A stretch of 64,000 nt of DNA, from positions 2,477,400-2,541,399 of the forward strand of contig JAZBQD010000026.1 of NCBI GenBank assembly GCA_036583965.1, written 5' to 3'. How positions within the stretch are numbered: the stretch's first letter is position 1; each line of letters opens with the position of its first letter. The DNA is from Prunella strophiata (Eukaryota > Chordata > Aves > Passeriformes > Prunellidae). Shown piece by piece: positions 11,661 to 23,375 of this stretch. The position numbers and the translations under genes were made by a program. The notes beneath the pieces are model-generated. The model saw only the letters and a program-made list of their open reading frames with translations. It was not told the DNA's origin and did no database searches.

Positions 11661-14600
11661 TGTTTCAGCTGGGTTTTCACTGACCCCACCAATCACTCAG
11701 TTTGGCAGAAGAGGAAAAGATTCTCCCATTTTAGCCAGGTAATCAAACCCTACCCACCAGCAGTGCTAGGAGCAGGACACCACCAGCTTTACCTTCCTTT
11801 AAAGGGGTTTTTGCACATTTCCATGCACATCTAATAACCCTGCTTCAACAACTACAGCCAAAATAAAAATTGGAAGGCTCCCCTCCCTCACAAGGAAGCT
11901 GAAGTTGTGTGTGGAGCCATCAGGACAGCTTTGGGTGTTCATCTGGCCCTCCCTTCTGCCCAGCTGGACAGAGGGATCATGGAAAAGCAGAGATCCACCC
12001 GGACACGTACACCAGCACTGAATGGGCCCTGAAGGATTTGATGAATGAAAAATGCTCGGGATTGTGATGTTTCATTTGATTTCCACTGCTGAGGGAATAA
12101 GGTTGACCTTTTGGTTACCATGGAACCTTGGAAAGTGGGAGCTGGGAGAGCATGTGTCACCCCAAAGAAGGGCTTGAGTCAGCTCTTGCTCAGCACCTTA
12201 TGGACCAGCTGCTGTCTGGACACATGTCCTCATTTAAAGCTGGTCCCCTGCCAAGGAAATAAAAGGCAGTCGGAACTACTTCTTCCTGAAAATCAGATTA
12301 AGGAACCTTGGAAGAAAGGAAAGATTGTATCATCTTGCTACACTACCAAAAACCAGCTGAAACCCAAGAATTAACACTTAGATAACAAAGACAAATGAAC
12401 TGTAAGTACAAAGGGCCATCAGAGAATTAGGTTCTCACATCAGTTTCTCCAGGGGATAAATTCCCATCAAAATTCAAGAATCAGAGCCTGATATAAAATG
12501 AAAAGCGTTATGACCCACGAAGATGAGAAAATCAGGTATTTCATCATGGAAAAGAGACAGCCATTTCATACAACATAAAACAGTTTAGGTCTGATGGTAA
12601 AAACTCTGATGGCAACTTCAAGGTAGCCAATGTCCTCAGCCAGGAAAACATCACTTCTACTATTAAAAAGCAGTTTTTAATAAAAAAGCCTCCCATTTTT
12701 AGTATCTACTTCACCTCAAAAGCCATTTGACATGCAAATGAATACACAGGCAGTGAAAGACTGCAGGAGAATCTCCAATACTAATTGTCAACTTTTCAGC
12801 AATTCAGTTGAATTTCAGCATTTGATATCCTCAAACAGGAGAACAGGATTGCAGCCAGAAGCCTTTAAATAGTACAAACATTTGTGCACTTTTACAAGGC
12901 AGGTAAAAACCTAAATTATGTTGCTAATTAATTTTATATTTCCTTTGGGTAGCCAAAGAAACCTGGAGCTGCTCAGCAATCATCAAATGATGGGGTTTTG
13001 CCAAGTATTCAGGTATGTTATTAACAGAACAAGCCAGAAGAACTGAGATCATGCTTTTTGCAATACCTACAGGGAAAAAAGTAAAATTCAAAGGAAGCTT
13101 ATGCAAAGCAAATATCTACATGAGGCAGAAAGGGAGAAAGAAGCACCAAAGCACCCAAGACATTTAAATACAAGTTAAAAAACCCTTAAAAACATTTCTG
13201 TAAAACTAAGACAACAAAGCCAAGACTAAAATTAAATGGCAGTAAGTACCAACTACTCCAAAGAAAAATAATTACAAGAAATTGAGAACAAAATGTTAAC
13301 TTGATGAACTTGCAAAAGATATAAGATATGATTTGCAGTATGCACACATTGTCCAAATAGGCTACATCAGACTTAATTGATTTTTGTAATTGAGCATGGC
13401 ACAATAAGCCAAACTTTACTACATACCTGCACTGTGTAGGTGTGATGCCCTGGAGAGAAATAGACAGGCAGGACATTAAATAGAATATTTTTATCTTCAA
13501 AGCTGCTTCCCTGTCTCCTTTTAACCTGCACAGTCTTTTTTGTTTTCCTTACAAAGATCTTGTAATTCAATTGAGGAACATCTGTGTTCATATCAGCTTT
13601 TGAGATAGTTAAACCCTGATTACCATACAAAAATATTCACTTCCCTCTGCACCCACCAGTGTAAAGCAACAGCTTCTCTCCTTCATTCTCAGGGCACAAA
13701 TTAAAGCCAACTCTCTTTTCTTCTTAACAAGTTCATCTGTTCAGTTGATGTTAAAAGGGTATCAACTAGTAACCACAATATGAGTGGTTAATAAATAACA
13801 TTTAAAAAATAGATTTTAAAAAATAGGTAAATAAATAATACTTTTTCTCCCCCATAGAGCTTTCAATCACCAGTCCTCTTGAATCTGTTGTGTGGATCTA
13901 TTGCTTGTAAAGGTATATCCTTACAGGATTTCCACATTTCCCATCCTAAATCATTCCCCAGATGAATCCCAGAGTCTACACTCTTCTCTTCTCATCAGTA
14001 CAAGTGCTATAGTGGAACATTTGGCTTTGTTCAGCAATCAAGGAAATCCTTACAGAGGCAGATATGCAGATAACAACTTGTCTGTAATTCACAAGCTCTG
14101 CTGGGAAGGGGATTAATATGGCAAATCCACCTCATCACTTCATTCTGTTTCAAAAGGGCCAATATTTCAAGTTGCATTCTCTAAGGGAAAATGTAACAAT
14201 TTATCCCAATCTCTGATGCAGCATATTTTCAAAAGTATCTTTGTGATTTCCCTCAAAGGAAAAAAAACATCCCAAACACCTTGCTCCACCTACTCTCCAA
14301 CAGCTGAATTTCAAAGGTTTTGGCTCCTTCAATATCAGCAATTCAAGAATTAGCACCAGTCAAGCATTTTGGGTCACTGTTTTTAAGACTGGATCGAACA
14401 CGATCATATATTTCTGAAATTGTTTTTAACTGATAAAATTCCATTCCAGTGAAAGAACTTAATTCATATTCAGGTTCCACTACCCTCATCTCCAGCTTTT
14501 ATGAACTAAGAAATCTCTCTTGATTGCTGAGAGACTGCTGCAGGGATAAGGTTCCCCATGTCTCTGCATCCTCTGCCTCCTCTCCAGCCTTGCAGCAGTC

Positions 14601-14689
14601 CCAGACTCTGGGGGAGAGGCCAACGTTAACAAGGTGCAATCCAAGCCCACCAATTGTGTCCAGAGCCACCAATAACCAGCTGAGACAAA
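11661..14689. other. Unannotated DNA, one weak exon-like frame
   Basis: No repeat or gene is firmly recognised. One minus-strand segment, 13615 down to 13427, is open, 189 bases long (63 codons) and bounded by AG and by CAG|GTATGT. It is discussed as a finding and not called as an exon, because its acceptor has a poor pyrimidine tract and its translation matches no family I recognise. AT-rich low-complexity sequence lies around 13780-13850. Confidence 0.55.
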
Positions 14690-15065
14690 GGGCCTGGCAC
14701 TGCTTACGGGAACGAGGGGAGCTGTGCATGAAACCCCAGCAGCTCCTGCTTTATGGGCCCTGGAGAAATGGACAGAAAGGTGCAAGTGCACAGAGCGTTA
14801 GCGGCGCTCTGCTGGCCGGGATCTGCCGCGCTGCGACGCGCCTCGGGGCTGGAGACAACTCTGTTCCCGTGCCAAAAGCGTGTGGAATGCACTGAGAGGT
14901 CAGCCCCAGGAATTTATGTGTCTTGCAGTTATTTAGAAATTACGGGAAAGAGAACTTGGCTGCTCGTGGCCCTGCACAGGTGTAGTTAGCTCAGAGTGCT
15001 CGGCTGGGTCAGGCGTTTTCAATCAAAATTCCGCTCGGGCAGAAGCAACAGCTCCGTGCATGTGA
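14690..15065. promoter_or_regulatory. CpG-rich patch, possible regulatory element
   Basis: About 18 CpG dinucleotides fall in roughly 375 bases, whereas most kilobases around it hold only a few. The densest part is 14796-14840, with GCGGCGC, GCCGCGC and GACGCGCC words. The same core carries a CTCF-like motif on the minus strand at 14803-14815. The patch is shorter and less GC-rich than a typical promoter CpG island, and no TATA box or convincing first exon was found. A small unmethylated element, an orphan island or a conserved insulator all fit. The 123- and 101-codon open frames crossing it look like by-products of its composition. Confidence 0.4.
14803..14815 (-). promoter_or_regulatory. 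CTCF-like motif
   Basis: The reverse complement reads CCAGCAGAGCGCC and matches 11 of 13 positions of the CTCF core CCASYAGRKGGCR. It differs at position 10 (C for G) and position 13. It lies in the densest part of the CpG-rich patch, which makes it more credible than an isolated match. Binding is inference. Confidence 0.3.
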
Positions 15066-18000
15066 AAAGATGGCTCAGCCTGGGGAGACCAACTCAGGGA
15101 TCACCTTCAAAATGCTTTCCTTGCACCACCTTTCCATCTCACCAAAAGCCAAGTCTAGGCTTTACCTTAGAGGACAATTATCTCAAAGATAATGATAAAG
15201 TATTAAGTCTATGCCTGTGAAAAAAACCCCTGAAAATATTACTCTAAGTTTTCATTTGGTTATGCTCTTCAGTGGAACAAAACCTACTCAAAAACCATCA
15301 CAGGAAATGTCATTTGAACTCTTAGCTGAATAATGAGTAAAATGTTTTAGAAGGTGAATGGAAGAGCTCACTGACTGCTCTATCCATGAGCAAACCTGTG
15401 CTCCCAAACCTTTAATGCTTTGTGATTATACAAAGAGCCTTACTGATTTACTCTTACTGAATACTGATTTACCCTTACTGAATACTGATTTACTCTTACA
15501 ATTACTAAAGGAAATAAAGGTGTGGTGGAAATGCAGAATTGTTGGGGGTTTTTTTGCTAAAAAAAAGGACAGGAAGATAAAAATACAACAAGCAAAATGG
15601 ATGATGGAGGGAACTGAAGGAAATGTGAGAATATGTAGTAAGAAAAAAGAAAGGGTGCCATAGTAAAAACCAGCCCAGACAATTCTCCCAGGTATGTGTT
15701 GAGGTGGCCCTGCCCAGCTGTCTCCTGTGTGGAACTGTCAATTCTTTGTGCCCTCAATATTGGGAAAAACACTATTCCACATGACAGTTTCTCAGGAAAT
15801 AAACACAATAACAAAAGCTATAACACTAAAATTCAGGAATTAATTTTTCCTTCGGAACATAATAAACACCAAAGAAAACCTTCTGGGTTGGTGGCAGCTC
15901 CTGAGGAGTGTCCCAAGGTGGCTTTCCAAAGCAGCACACAGCTTGGTTTGTGGGCACAGCAGCAATCTTTCCACAAGACAGAGTGTGCTACTCCAGTAGG
16001 AATCTGTCAGTGCATGGAAAGTCAAGAGTGTCTGGACAGCACAGTGGTGGGTAATGTGATACAGATGATTTCACCTTTAGGTCTCCAGTTCAAAAAAACT
16101 CAGCCCAAAAAGTGTCATCACCTGATAGATTTTACTACTTCTATTTACAGTACAAAATTTCCCAGAGGGCCAAACTGAGATCAAGCCTCTCCCCCTCCCT
16201 CCATGCTCTAGGGATTGTGTCTAAAGTGAGGAACAGACCTTCTCTGCAGATCCCATGGTGTAAACAGACTGCAGATATGAAGGGAAAAGAGCACAGAAGA
16301 CTGAAATATGTTGTCGAAATTCAGTGAGTCAGACATAAAAGCGAGTCTGACTCCAGACCTGATGACATTTTTACTCTGCTTTTTGTGTCAGGAGAGTTTC
16401 TCTACCCTGCCCCAAAGGCAAAAACGCACATGTGCAGCAAGATCTCAGCTCCAGGATGCATCAAACTTCCTAGACAAGGACATATTTTTGTTTTATCCCA
16501 CGTGGATTAGGGCTGATACCTCCCAGGAGTGCTGGGCTCACTCCACACAGGCTGCAGAGGTGATCAGTGAAAAACACATCCAGGATTCCCAGACATCCAG
16601 CAGCATGGTCTGAGCCACCCCCACCAAGAGAGCCTGGGAATCCTCAGCAAAGGCTTAAAAAAACCCCAAAAAACAAAAAACCCAACCTCAAAGTTCATTC
16701 TTACCCAGACAAAGTATCCATATCCAGGGTATAATAATCTGAGAAAGCAGTTTATCTAAATTTGAATTAAAGGAGCAGGAGTCCATGATTCTACATTGCT
16801 CCCTAGAACCAGGACCACCTATGATTATAGCTAAATATGAGATCAGAAAAGCAACTTTTGCATGAATTCTCCTCTAGCTCTAAAGATGGCCTTTTCATTT
16901 CAGGCTGGCAGGGTGGGCAGGAATCCTGCTGAAGCTTAGATCACAGTATGCATCAAACTCATTAATTCTAGAAAGTTACACCCATATCTCAGCAGCATAA
17001 TAATTTTTAAAAGTATTATAATAAAAAATGAGGGAGCCCATTCAGAGTAAAGCACCAACAGCATCAAAGAGTTATCTCTCTACAAAAAAATATAAATATA
17101 TCTCACCATATTATACCTCTATATAATCAACCACCTCCTCTCACCATTCTGCAACAACAAGCAGTAATTCTATTTCCAGTGTAAATCATTTCAATTCTGA
17201 CATCTTCACTGGGGACTAAATAACATGTGACCTTATCTAACTTCAATCTGGTATTAATTTTAACAAGGAAAAAAATGCTTTATGAAATTCAGGAGCTTAA
17301 GGGTAACTGGGGGGATACAGGTCTGCCTCAAAGAGTAGCATATGGATTTCATTTTCCCTACATTTTTCACCAAATTCTAGGAACTACAGTCATGTTTTGC
17401 TATAGGGTGCCACAAAACTAATTCTGAATCTTGCCCAGAAGAATCAGGGTCTGAATGCTGCACTGGGCAAGGGAAATTTGGAACATTTGAACAACAATTG
17501 CTAAACCTTACATAGACTTGATTTCTTTTCAAGCTTTTTCCACGTAACTTGCAGAACCTTTAAAAAAATAATTGCCTTCTTTGAAAAGTAGGAGTATGAC
17601 CCTATTATGAAATACAGATAAAGCCTGGTTCTGCTTCCAGTTATGCTTTTAAGTGGGGAATGAAATTCAGTTAAGCTGCTATGATCATAAGTCTAAAAAC
17701 TGATCCTTCAGGAGACCTTTAATATGACTTGCCAAAAAACTTCCTGATTCTTCAACACCAACTTTCTGAACTTCAGTGGGAAAACTTCTCCATCCCTGAA
17801 GATCTTTTCATCTCTCTGTACACACAGTTTTCTCTCTTATATTGCTTGTTTTCTCCTAAATACTTTCATACCACCAAGAGAACCTGCTGTCTGTCCATAC
17901 CTTCAGAAGCAGGGAAATCTTCACTTGATTTGGCACCTGGTGAGGACAACCTGGACACCCACATGCTCTGCTACATATGTCAGAGGTACTTGAATCAGGG

Positions 18001-18654
18001 ATCTCATTATTCCATTGATTTTACTTGTGTTATTGAAAAAATATCTTCACTGTCTCATTTTAAAGTTTTCAAGCAAGTTATCTAAAAAGCACTTGGTTTT
18101 GTTTGTCTTAACACTTCACCTATTAATTTTCTCTCACATCCCCCAGTTCTTGTATTGTGAAAATTCCTCAGACAATAATCAGGCACTGAGGCTCCTCCCA
18201 GCTCTCCAAACACCCTTCCCAATCCAGACAGACTGAGGCTGCTCCAGCTCCTCTCCATTCTGCACCTCTCAGTATCATGGGCCCTTTTCTAGATTTTTCT
18301 AGCTCTGTTCCATGCTAGGACAGAGGAAACCAGTCTGGTAGAGGTAGGAGTGTAGCTGGCACTTACACAACTGTGCTGCTTCCATGTTTGTTCTGATTCC
18401 TTCCAGCACAATCCTTACCTGCCCTTTGTGAGTTTGATGACCAAAAGTAGGTTCTCCCTTTATGGTTTGAATGGAAGACACAAAATAACACATTGATATG
18501 GGACAGAACTGATTATCATGACAGACATTATGGAAACCCCTGTGGGAAAGAGAGGAAGAACCTCAAAATAACAAGGTTTGGTTTGCAGGTCTTTTCCTAT
18601 GCTTCCTTCTGTTCATCAGGTGCAGCACCCAAGAAAGTCTCACTGTGGGACTTC
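15066..18654. other. Unannotated DNA, no gene seen
   Basis: Apart from a 21-bp tandem repeat, nothing is recognised. The 160-codon frame at 15696-16178 on the plus strand has no signal peptide, domain or codon pattern that would support it. A C/A-rich low-complexity run lies at about 16655-16690. The stretch 18175-18320 has a pyrimidine-rich composition that vaguely recalls antisense CR1, but too weakly to call. Confidence 0.55.
15441..15503. repeat. 21-bp tandem repeat, three copies
   Basis: Three adjacent copies of a 21-base unit beginning TACTGATTTACTCTTACTG. Copy 2 has one C-for-T change and copy 3 diverges in its last four bases. Because 21 is a multiple of three, the repeat keeps a 101-codon open frame (15358-15663) open, giving a repeated Leu-Asn-Thr-Asp-Leu pattern. 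That frame has no other support as a gene. Confidence 0.9.
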
Positions 18655-18778
18655 AAAAGTGTTCAAGGCCAGGCTGGGGCTTGGAGCAACCTGGGATAGT
18701 GGAAGATGTCCCAAGGTGGGAGGAATAAGATGAGTTTTTAGGTACCTTCCAACCCAAGCCATTCTTCTATTCTGATAA
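18655..18778 (+). mobile_element. CR1 LINE 3' UTR fragment
   Basis: Short CR1 tail in sense orientation. It contains 'gtgttcaaggccaggctggggct', 'gagcaacctgggatagtggaag', a degraded 'tgtccc' segment and 'taggtaccttccaacccaagccattcttctattctgat', equivalent to CR1's '...ccttccaacccaaaccattctatgattctatgat'. Everything 5' of the last 120 bases is missing. Scattered substitutions and small deletions make it older than the copy at 11219-11660. Confidence 0.88.
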
Positions 18779-21700
18779 ATGTAGTGAGTGCTAAAAAATT
18801 ATAATGATAATAAAATGCACAAATTCATTAACAACCGTAAGATGAAATCTCTCAATAAAGCAGTACTTTTAAAAATAGTTATTAACTCATTCATTAAATC
18901 TGGGAAGAAATGAGGCAGAGTTCACATTCTTCCTTCCCACTAGAAGGTCACACTTCATTCTGCAGCTTCATCAGCTGCCATAGAATGGGCTGTGACAGCT
19001 CCATCAGGAGCTGCACTGTCCCCAGGGTCATGGGTTTCTGTAGGCAGGAAAAAGGATCAGACCTGGAGCACCTCCCCTCCCACAACAAACCCTGCACCAT
19101 GCCAAAGCCAAGACAAGCCCTTTTTCCTACTGCAAGCAGACACAGCTCTCCTTCAATTCATGATGCATCAAAAAACTCAGCTGAAAAGAGAACCAAATGT
19201 AGGCCTCTAGAAGGAAGGACTCCTTACACAGCATCTCTCCCCTGTGCCCACCAAAAAAAACCCCAAACAAGTTCAGGAAAGGCATCCTGCTGGACTATTA
19301 AAGAGCTTGGAGCCAACAGTCAACACATTAGGTAACCTCATTATCCACTGCCTAGTGCCAAAGGCAAAACAGGTGTGAGGATACCAAAGCAAGAGGAAAG
19401 CACAGCCTGTTAAGAGAAATCTGCAAGTTTTAAGGGTATTAAAATATTTCCAAATGTTCAGAGAAAAGCCTTACAGTGGAGCAGACATTCACTAATGGAA
19501 AATAAAAGAAAAATGGGAACTGCTGCAAAGGTGCATCACCTTTAAGACACAGCTTTTTCCCCCCCTTTTTTGGTTCAGATTAAGCCTGAGACTTAAGGGC
19601 TTGAGTTTCCTTTGTTCTCCACAGTGTGGGACAGCAAAGAACAATCACTAGTCTTTGTGTCACATTACTGAGTTTATCATTTCATGGGGATGGAACACTA
19701 TGGCTTTTTTTGAGACTCAGTAAATGAGACCATTGCACAGGAGAGGTCATATCACACTCACCCCCTTGTCCCTCCAATTTCCATTAATCCACCATTAGCC
19801 TGGAAGTTCCTGCTCTCAGAAACAGCTGCTAAGCAAGAGCAAGTTTTGGTGAAGTCAGTGGAACTACACAACTGCAGAGACAAAGTGAGAATCAAACTTT
19901 TTTCTTCAGCCATCACAATAATCAGATCCTGGAATCTGTATCTACTGCATAGAAATATCTGGGCAAGAAAATCAAGCCCAGCAGAGTTCCAGAAGTCAGA
20001 GTTCTACATCTGAGTCTCTGGTGCATTTCCTGAGGCAATTAATGTAACAATTTAGCTGATTTTAGTTTTGTCCATTCCCTCAATCTCCACGCTCAAACTA
20101 CACAATTCCCTTCCCTTCCCTACCAGGTACATAAATGCCTCAACATGGCTCCTAAGGAGTAGTGATCTTATGAGACTGAAGGCCTCAGACTTTGTTAGTA
20201 ATAACCACCTTCATGAAAAAAACAGTAAGTTCCAGAATAATGATGTAAAAATATTCTTCTATTTCAGCTCTGTATTCAAAGTACAGCTTATTTTCACCAA
20301 AATTTACTTCCACACATCTCCCGCAGATGCTGCAGGACACACTGATGAAATTTTAATTTCAAAGGATACCTGATGCTCACAGCTTGCAGGTTGAAGACCA
20401 CAGTGGGTTTCACTTATAAATTTTACTTTATTTCAATAGAATTTGCAGAGGGGACTTAAGCTGGAGAGGATGATGCCTGTTTGTGAGGGGACCACTGCAC
20501 CACCTGAGAGTTAAAATCCCATAAGAATTATCTAGGAGCACTTTAGACACTCTTCACATTCAAAACATGATAACGAGGTCTAATTAGTCTTTAGCAGCCA
20601 TGATAAATTGGTTGGCAAGGATATACATAAAGAAGTATGAAGGAATGAAGGGGGAAAAAAAGAGCTTTGACAGTATATTACTTGAAAGCTGCCTTCAAAG
20701 TGTGGTTTAGTGGTTTAAATGGAAAACTCAGCCCAGTGGAGCCTGGTCCCTGACCTCAGCCATGCCATGGCTGGGTTTCTTGGGATTGTTTGCCAAAATA
20801 ATTTAGCAACACATTTTCTCTGTGAAAAATGTGACAAAAAGTCAAAAGTTTCTTATAAACTCTTCAGTGGGCCAGTGGGAAAGGCTATGCTAGCAGGACA
20901 TGGGTGTCCCCTGGTGACACAAAATCCCCCAGGGCCAGGGGTCCTTACACAGCCATTGGGAAATATTCACCTTGCAGGGAAGCACTCTGAGCTCCAGCCT
21001 GTGGATTTCCTCAGGGAAATGCTTCCAGCAGGTACCATCTGCTCTTTAACAGGCCAGCAACACAATCTAATTTACCATTTAACAAGAACAAAGTTTCCTA
21101 CACTTTTTCTACCTTTCCACTATCAATCTGCTCCAGCACCAGCCTCTGTGTCTTTATTTCCACAGAGGCATGTAGACTGTTTTATTGAAAAAATCTTTCC
21201 AGAAGTTTTTGTTGAAACACCACTTTGAAGGACAATCTATGTCAAACTCAAATGCCACATTTGGGGTTTTTTTCAGCTGTCACTGTTTTTCTCCTGGCTT
21301 TTAAGAGCTCATGAACATTCTTTCAATTAAATCTCTAGTCAATCCAAAAATGTAGAGTCTCAAGAAGCATCTGAAGCAAATTCTAGGTTTCCAGTCATGT
21401 TAACCTATACTTGTGTGTTTCAAAACAGCTCCTTCAGAAGCTGTAAAATCAGGAAATAAATAGTGAAAAAATATATATTTATAAAACCAGTACTGAGGAA
21501 AGAAAAATTCTCTGTTATTGAGCTTTCTAATGTGGATTCAGTGCAGTAATTCAACTTCTCCTATCCTGCTGGACAAAGGTGAAGGAATGGATTAAATGGG
21601 AACTTTGAAAGGACCATCAAACGGTGGTAGAGGCAACAACATTGTAGGAACATGACAATGCCCATGGTTGTTGACATGCTGGGAACCTGCACATTAAACA

Positions 21701-23194
21701 ATGCTCATGAAACCTAAACTGGAGTTAGCAGCCATTTAGGAGGAAATTCTCTGAAAACAGAAAGTGCAATGGAAATCACAGATGAACAAAATGACTGCAA
21801 GTAAATCCTGGCAGTGAGTCCCCCTTCACACACACACTTCTCTCATGTTTCTCTTGACTGACTCTTGTGCTGAAATGAGTTCATATGACAAGCCTGATTT
21901 TTTCCTCTACAGATCACCACACTTTTCCAGCACAAATAACCCTGAGTATAAATCATATACTTGCTGAAATGCTTAGATTGGCATGTTATCTCATGTAAGA
22001 GCAAGGTACCAAGATCTCAGTTGTAGAGACGTGATATTTTTTTGTTAGGCAAATTGCACTGGGTTTTTTTTCTTTATATAATGTTTCTGAAGGATATTCA
22101 AGGTTTTTCCCTCCTCTGATAAAAGATATAGACTGATAACTCAGTATGTCTGTGCTGTTCTTCACTCATGTATTTCAAAATGCAGATAATTATCACCAAT
22201 TTAATAATGAAAATCCTGATAAAAAGATCTTTCTTCTCATTCCAGCAGTAAAACATGGAACAAAATTTGTGAGTCTGAACACTCAGTTCAATATGTTTTC
22301 CAAATAATTTACATCCCATTATAAAATAATTAGACTGGCTCAGACTACAAAATGACCTTAAGGAAAGTTCAGGAATTTTGGGTCCTAGGATGTGCACCAG
22401 ACTCCCACTGCCTGCTCAAAACAAGTCTTAACATCAACAGATCTGCAAACATTGAAACTAAAAATTTCTGTGTTTAGTGCTATTCACTCCAATCTCAGCA
22501 CTTATTTTCTCCAATACAGTCCTTAGTTTCAGCATCCCCTTCCCTTCCTTCCCCAGTCACATCTCCCAGGCTCTCCAGCTCCCACCCTTTCCTATCTGTC
22601 TGGAGACAGAAGCAGCCATTGACCCTGGGAGCCAGCTCATTGGCAGGGTGATGCCTGGGTAACATTTCAATTCTGTATATATGTCTTTTTGCAAGAGCAC
22701 CAGTTCCCTCATCTTTCCTTTATTCAGCTCCTCTTTTCCACAAAACTTGCAGAAATGTAACTCCCTGGAGATGGCAAGCTGAAAAAGAATACATGATATC
22801 ATTCTGTCTGGAGACAGGGGTGGAGGCAGATGGGTAACTGTCTTCAGACACATCCCTGCAAAAAGGATGAGTGTTCCATGAGTAGGATGAGAAGAAAGAA
22901 GGCTGAATTTCATCACAAAACATTCATCTTAGGCATGTAAGGAATTACCCAACAGTTGTAGCTTAATTAACTAAATTGCTGATAGAAGGTTGGAATGGCA
23001 TCACTGGGACTTTCAAGAACAGGTGAGTTAAAAGTGCTGGAAGGAAACCAGGTGTAGGTTGGTTGTACTCACTTGGTGGGCAAAACACCTTCAGAAGCCA
23101 CCCATCCTTATGTGCTGGGCCTCAGCTCCCAGCAGGAGAAGAGGACAGACACAGGCAGGGTACAAACCAGCTACCAGACACAGCAAAAAAGAGA
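18779..23194. other. Unannotated DNA, no gene seen
   Basis: No gene, RNA or mobile element is supported. The longest frame is 169 codons at 20719-21228 on the plus strand. Its translation has no recognisable domain, it has no Kozak-like context that stands out, and no splice signals frame it. The 141-codon frame at 18910-19335 is equally unsupported. Confidence 0.55.
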
Positions 23195-23375
23195 CAGGGA
23201 CCTCTTGGGGCAGGTGCAGGAGGCCACAGAGATTCCCCATGGGCTGGAGCCCCCCTGCTCTGGAGCCAGCCTGGGACACCTGGGGATGTTCAGCCTGAAC
23301 AGCCTGGGGACAGCTTCTTTGTGATCTTTCAGTACTTAAAGGTGGCCTACAAGAAACATGGGGACTGTTGCTCTG
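23195..23375 (+). mobile_element. CR1 LINE internal fragment, both ends missing
   Basis: Old CR1 fragment in sense orientation. It has the segment 'ggagcccccctgctctggagccagcctggga', followed by 'ggggatgttcagcctgaacagcctgggga' and 'tttcagtacttaaaggtggcctacaagaaacatgggga'. These correspond to the region just before the end of the CR1 reverse-transcriptase frame. The 3' UTR and terminal octamer are absent. Overlapping open frames of 79-110 codons in all three plus frames come from this GC-rich fragment and are not genes. Confidence 0.82.

Noticed and set aside
12945..13076. Possible minus-strand exon after TTTTTTCCCTGTAG
   Set aside because: The acceptor is good, but its reading frame does not continue that of the exon-like segment at 13615-13427, and the only donor (CAG|GTTTCT) is weak.
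18175..18320. Possible antisense CR1 fragment
   Set aside because: Only short CAGCTCCTCTCC-type words agree. No continuous CR1 order could be traced.
20719..21228. 169-codon plus-strand frame
   Set aside because: The two Cys-X2-Cys-like residues do not form a known zinc motif, there are no framing splice sites, and no homologous family is recognised.
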